Source: Spirochaetota bacterium (GTDB taxonomy: Bacteria; Spirochaetota; Leptospiria; Turneriellales; Turneriellaceae). Taken from it: 15,588 nt of DNA. The position numbers were made by a program, and so were the translations under genes. The notes under the pieces were generated by a model. That model saw only the letters and a list, made by a program, of their open reading frames with translations, was not told where the DNA came from and searched no databases. Every line of letters starts with the position of its first letter. Position 1 is the stretch's first letter. Shown piece after piece: positions 13,392 through 15,588 of the stretch. The DNA is taken from the NCBI GenBank assembly GCA_963205035.1, contig CAUJII010000030.1, positions 1 through 15,588 of the forward strand, read 5' to 3'.

Positions 13392-15397
13392 AAATATTTC
13401 GTAAAATATGTAGAGACGCGGTTAACCGCGTCTCTACCGTTGCGATAATATGCATCTTTATCGGATGCAAAGGATTCTCCGGCGTCTTCGACGACAAGAA
13501 GCCCGAGGCATTCGTGTCGGGTTCAACGATTTCGCTCCCCACGGTAGGCGGCGGCACACTGCCCGCGACGGTGGTCGATGTGAACGGTGACGGCGTTGCC
13601 GACGGGCTCGACATCAACGGCGATGGCATACCCGATATTCTTTATATCTCGATCGGCGGCGACCGCGTGATGGGGCTCGACGTCGACGGCGACGGGCGAA
13701 TCGATTATTATCTGATTGCGAATTTTGACAGCACGACGACGATCAAGACGACGCGCACCGACAACAGCGACGTGAAGGTGACAACCGATGCGTCGGGTGC
13801 TGCGACGGGGTTCGACACGCCGAGCCCCAGCGGCAGCTCGCAAACGATTTTCGACGATGTGAAGGCAGACACGACACCCCCTACCGCAAATGCCACCCCG
13901 GTGGGCGGCAGCTATGCCGGGGCGCAGACGATCACGCTCGCCTGCACCGACAATGTCGCGTGCAATGCGATCGCCTACACGACCGACGGCTCTCTGCCCG
14001 CGTTCGGGCCGCCTGCCCACGGCACGGTGGTCACCGGTTACGCAGTTTCTTTTACGGTGGCGGCGACATCGACCGTGCGCTATGTTGTGAGGGATGCGAA
14101 GGGGAATGAGAGTGCCGTCACCGATGCGGCGTACACAATCACACCGCCGCCGCCCGGCGACACCACGCCGCCCGGCAACGTGACATCGTTCACCGCGACG
14201 CCGGGCGACGGCACCGCGTCTCTTTCTTGGATAAACCCCGGCGACGGCGATTTTGCTGGCGTCAAGATTCTGCGCAAAACCGGCAGCTACCCGGCGAACA
14301 AAGACGACGGCACCGAAGTCTACACCGGCACGGGCACGGCAAAAACCGACACGGGGCTCACGAACGGGACGCAGTACTTTTACAAGGCGTTTGCGTACGA
14401 CACGGCGGGCAACTATGCGAGCGGTGCACAGGCGACGGCGACGCCGGTTCTCGACAGCACGGCACCCACCTTGCTCTCTTCGACACCATCAGATGGTGCC
14501 ACCGGTGTGGCACCGTGCAGCGGCACCCCTTGCACGGCAAAAATTGTGCTCGTGTTTTCAGAGAGCATGCAGACGACAACACCCACGCTCACGACAGAGG
14601 TGGAGTCGGCGACAGGCACTTGGGTAGTCACACCCAACACCGGCACAACGTTTACGTGGGGCACGACGACCTACGCAAACGACACGCTCACAATCAACAT
14701 CAGTTGGTACTGGTTTCCCGAGCAATCGCAGATTCAGTACACACTGGCCGTGAGCGGCCTACAAGATGTGGCGGGCAACCCGATTGCAACAAATATACAG
14801 CAAAGCTTTACGACGACGGCACCCGAACCAACCTTCGCCGTACCCGACACCGGGCAGACGGCGTGCTACGATGATATGGGTAACGCTGCGGTTTGCTCTG
14901 ATAGCGGCAATTGGCCGCGTCAAGATGGATATTTTGCGGATACACCCAACCCGCGCAGCTATACAGGCCCAACCCAGCACGCGGCGTACACAAGCGACTA
15001 CACGACCAAAGACAACACGACGGGGTTGGTCTGGAAAACGTGTAGCGAGGGGCTATCGGGGGCGACTTGCACTACAGGCTCTAACTCGACGATGCCGTGG
15101 AACAATGCCGTGAACCAATGCGCGGCTCTTAATAGTGCCAACAGTGGTGCGGGCTATGCGGGCATCAAAACATGGCGATTGCCGACTAAAGCAGAGCTTG
15201 AAACGATTGTCGATTATGGTAAGTATAACCCTGCCATCAACGCAACGTATTTTCCGGTTGCCTACAATTGTTGGTCGTCTTCTACGTATGTTGCCACTAC
15301 GACAGGCGCGTGGTTCGTCAACTTCTACAATGGCAACAGCAGCTACACCAATAAGACAGTTAGCTATTATGTTCGTTGTGTGTCGTCCGGGCCGTGA
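13388..15397 (+). CDS. Multidomain Ca-binding lipoprotein with C-terminal Lcl/DUF1566 domain
   Basis: Protein of 669 residues. ATG 13388 is chosen because it overlaps the previous stop (ATGA), follows GGGGTAGGG and begins a lipoprotein signal with lipobox FIGC (Cys27). Next come acidic Ca-binding loops of dockerin/EF-hand type: DVNGDGVADG and DINGDGIPD (64-83) and DVDGDGRID (98-106). After these are a chitobiase C-terminal-like domain (about 162-250; AIAYTTDGSLP, VRYVVRDAKGNES), an FN3-like domain (about 258-355), a Big_5/SbsA-like Ig domain (about 356-476; STPSDGATGV, LQDVAGNPI) and the Lcl/DUF1566 domain (about 485-669; TTGLVWKTC, KTWRLPTKAELETIVDYG, CWSSSTY, YYVRCV). It is probably anchored by lipid in the outer membrane with the Lcl domain outermost. 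This domain class is linked to adhesion or extracellular binding; the ligand is unknown. A palindromic repeat lies within the signal peptide. Confidence 0.85.
   Translation: MKIFRKICRDAVNRVSTVAIICIFIGCKGFSGVFDDKKPEAFVSGSTISLPTVGGGTLPATVVDVNGDGVADGLDINGDGIPDILYISIGGDRVMGLDVDGDGRIDYYLIANFDSTTTIKTTRTDNSDVKVTTDASGAATGFDTPSPSGSSQTIFDDVKADTTPPTANATPVGGSYAGAQTITLACTDNVACNAIAYTTDGSLPAFGPPAHGTVVTGYAVSFTVAATSTVRYVVRDAKGNESAVTDAAYTITPPPPGDTTPPGNVTSFTATPGDGTASLSWINPGDGDFAGVKILRKTGSYPANKDDGTEVYTGTGTAKTDTGLTNGTQYFYKAFAYDTAGNYASGAQATATPVLDSTAPTLLSSTPSDGATGVAPCSGTPCTAKIVLVFSESMQTTTPTLTTEVESATGTWVVTPNTGTTFTWGTTTYANDTLTINISWYWFPEQSQIQYTLAVSGLQDVAGNPIATNIQQSFTTTAPEPTFAVPDTGQTACYDDMGNAAVCSDSGNWPRQDGYFADTPNPRSYTGPTQHAAYTSDYTTKDNTTGLVWKTCSEGLSGATCTTGSNSTMPWNNAVNQCAALNSANSGAGYAGIKTWRLPTKAELETIVDYGKYNPAINATYFPVAYNCWSSSTYVATTTGAWFVNFYNGNSSYTNKTVSYYVRCVSSGP
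13410..13437. repeat. Perfect 28-bp palindrome, family C, inside a signal peptide
   Basis: GTAGAGACGCGGTT (13410-13423) is followed at once by its exact reverse complement (13424-13437). It encodes residues from about Cys8 to Thr17 of the lipoprotein, CRDAVNRVST, placed between the MKIFRK start and the hydrophobic core. Without it the n-region would be a normal length. Confidence 0.9.
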
Positions 15398-15400
15398 TGG

Positions 15401-15430
15401 TTCGACAAGCTCACCAACCAGCTTGTCGAA
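15401..15430. repeat. Short palindromic repeat, family B
   Basis: TTCGACAAGCT (15401-15411) and AGCTTGTCGAA (15420-15430) are perfect inverted arms with an 8-nt loop, starting 3 nt after the lipoprotein stop codon. It has the same arms as the element inside the upstream gene (12556-12602). It may protect or end the transcript, but no T-run follows. Confidence 0.85.
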
Positions 15431-15444
15431 GGGCGGACCGTGAA

Positions 15445-15519
15445 CCTCACCCTCCCCCCTTGCCTATGGCAAGCCAACGGCTCTCCACGTGTGGAGAGGG
15501 GAGCACGGAGTGCTGGTGA
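15445..15519. repeat. Degenerate palindromic repeat, family A, second copy
   Basis: The outer left arm CCTCACC (15445-15451) and the right end GGTGA (15515-15519) match the 11789-11840 element. So does the core CTCTCCAC/GTGGAGAG followed by GGGGAG (15481-15503). Relative to that copy about 20 nt are added to the left arm, including the small hairpin CTTGCC-TAT-GGCAAG (15459-15473), and AGCAC-GGA-GTGCT sits in the right arm (15502-15514). Confidence 0.65.
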
Positions 15520-15532
15520 AATATCGATAGAA

Positions 15533-15538
15533 TACAAT
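15533..15538 (+). promoter_or_regulatory. Possible -10 element of the last gene
   Basis: TACAAT (15533-15538) matches the sigma-70 -10 at five of six positions and lies 27 nt before the start codon. No convincing -35 is seen; the repeat occupies the place where it would be. Confidence 0.3.
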
Positions 15539-15565
15539 TTGATAAAAAGGTTAAGGAGAAAAAAG

Positions 15566-15588
15566 ATGAGAACAATGGGAGAGAGAAT
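15566..15588 (+). CDS. Start of a further gene, cut by the window end
   Basis: ATG at 15566 follows AAGGAG (15553-15558) with 7 nt spacing, a near-ideal ribosome site. Only MRTMGER can be read, so no function can be given. Confidence 0.55.

Overview
The window looks like the chromosome of a Gram-negative (outer-membrane) bacterium. It carries a type II secretion secretin (GspD) with its ATPase, inner-membrane platform protein and GspC-like protein, a heptosyltransferase-like family 9 glycosyltransferase, outer-membrane beta-barrel candidates and several lipoproteins. The loose lipoboxes, the C-terminal Lcl/DUF1566-type domain and the scattered T2SS set would fit a spirochaete of the Leptospirales, but that placement is inference from gene style, not proof.

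Layout. (1) 1-189, minus strand: 5' part of a ribbon-helix-helix antitoxin-like regulator with a readable promoter/operator. (2) 388-564, plus: a 58-residue Ala/Pro/Lys-rich lipoprotein, closed by an intrinsic terminator at 580-615. (3) 9837 down to 600, minus: one tight operon in the order gspC-like, S26 signal peptidase, class B penicillin-binding protein with a C-terminal PASTA-like domain, gspD, gspE, gspF and a GT9 glycosyltransferase. Junctions are 4-nt overlaps or gaps of 1-10 nt, except for 82 nt before gspD. Pseudopilin and GspL/M genes are absent, so the T2SS is split across loci. (4) 9836-11788, plus, starting head-to-head with gspC: a Cys-containing small lipoprotein, a PLP aminotransferase and a secreted barrel-like protein. 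(5) 11789-15518: a two-gene surface module. The first gene has an 18-nt tandem-repeat Ala/Ser/Thr/Pro stalk, a TolB-N/CsgG-like alpha/beta domain and a C-terminal barrel-like domain. The second is a 669-residue multidomain lipoprotein with Ca-binding loops, chitobiase-C-like, FN3-like, Big_5-like and Lcl domains. (6) 15566-15588: the start of another gene.

The most unusual points are these. The secretin's signal peptide is encoded in frame upstream of its first ATG but has no ATG/GTG/TTG start; CTG at 6763, 6 nt after AAGGGG, is the best candidate. The repeat-stalk gene shows the same problem: its signal-peptide-like segment is in frame but lacks a canonical start. Five palindromic repeat elements of three sequence families all lie between 11.8 and 15.5 kb. 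Two of them sit in frame inside coding sequence, one within a predicted lipoprotein signal peptide, and two related copies flank the two-gene module.

How the genes may work together: the minus-strand operon links an envelope export machine to wall synthesis and signal-peptide cleavage. The plus-strand module supplies two probable surface proteins. A link between the two sets (T2SS exporting the surface proteins) is possible but has no direct sequence support.
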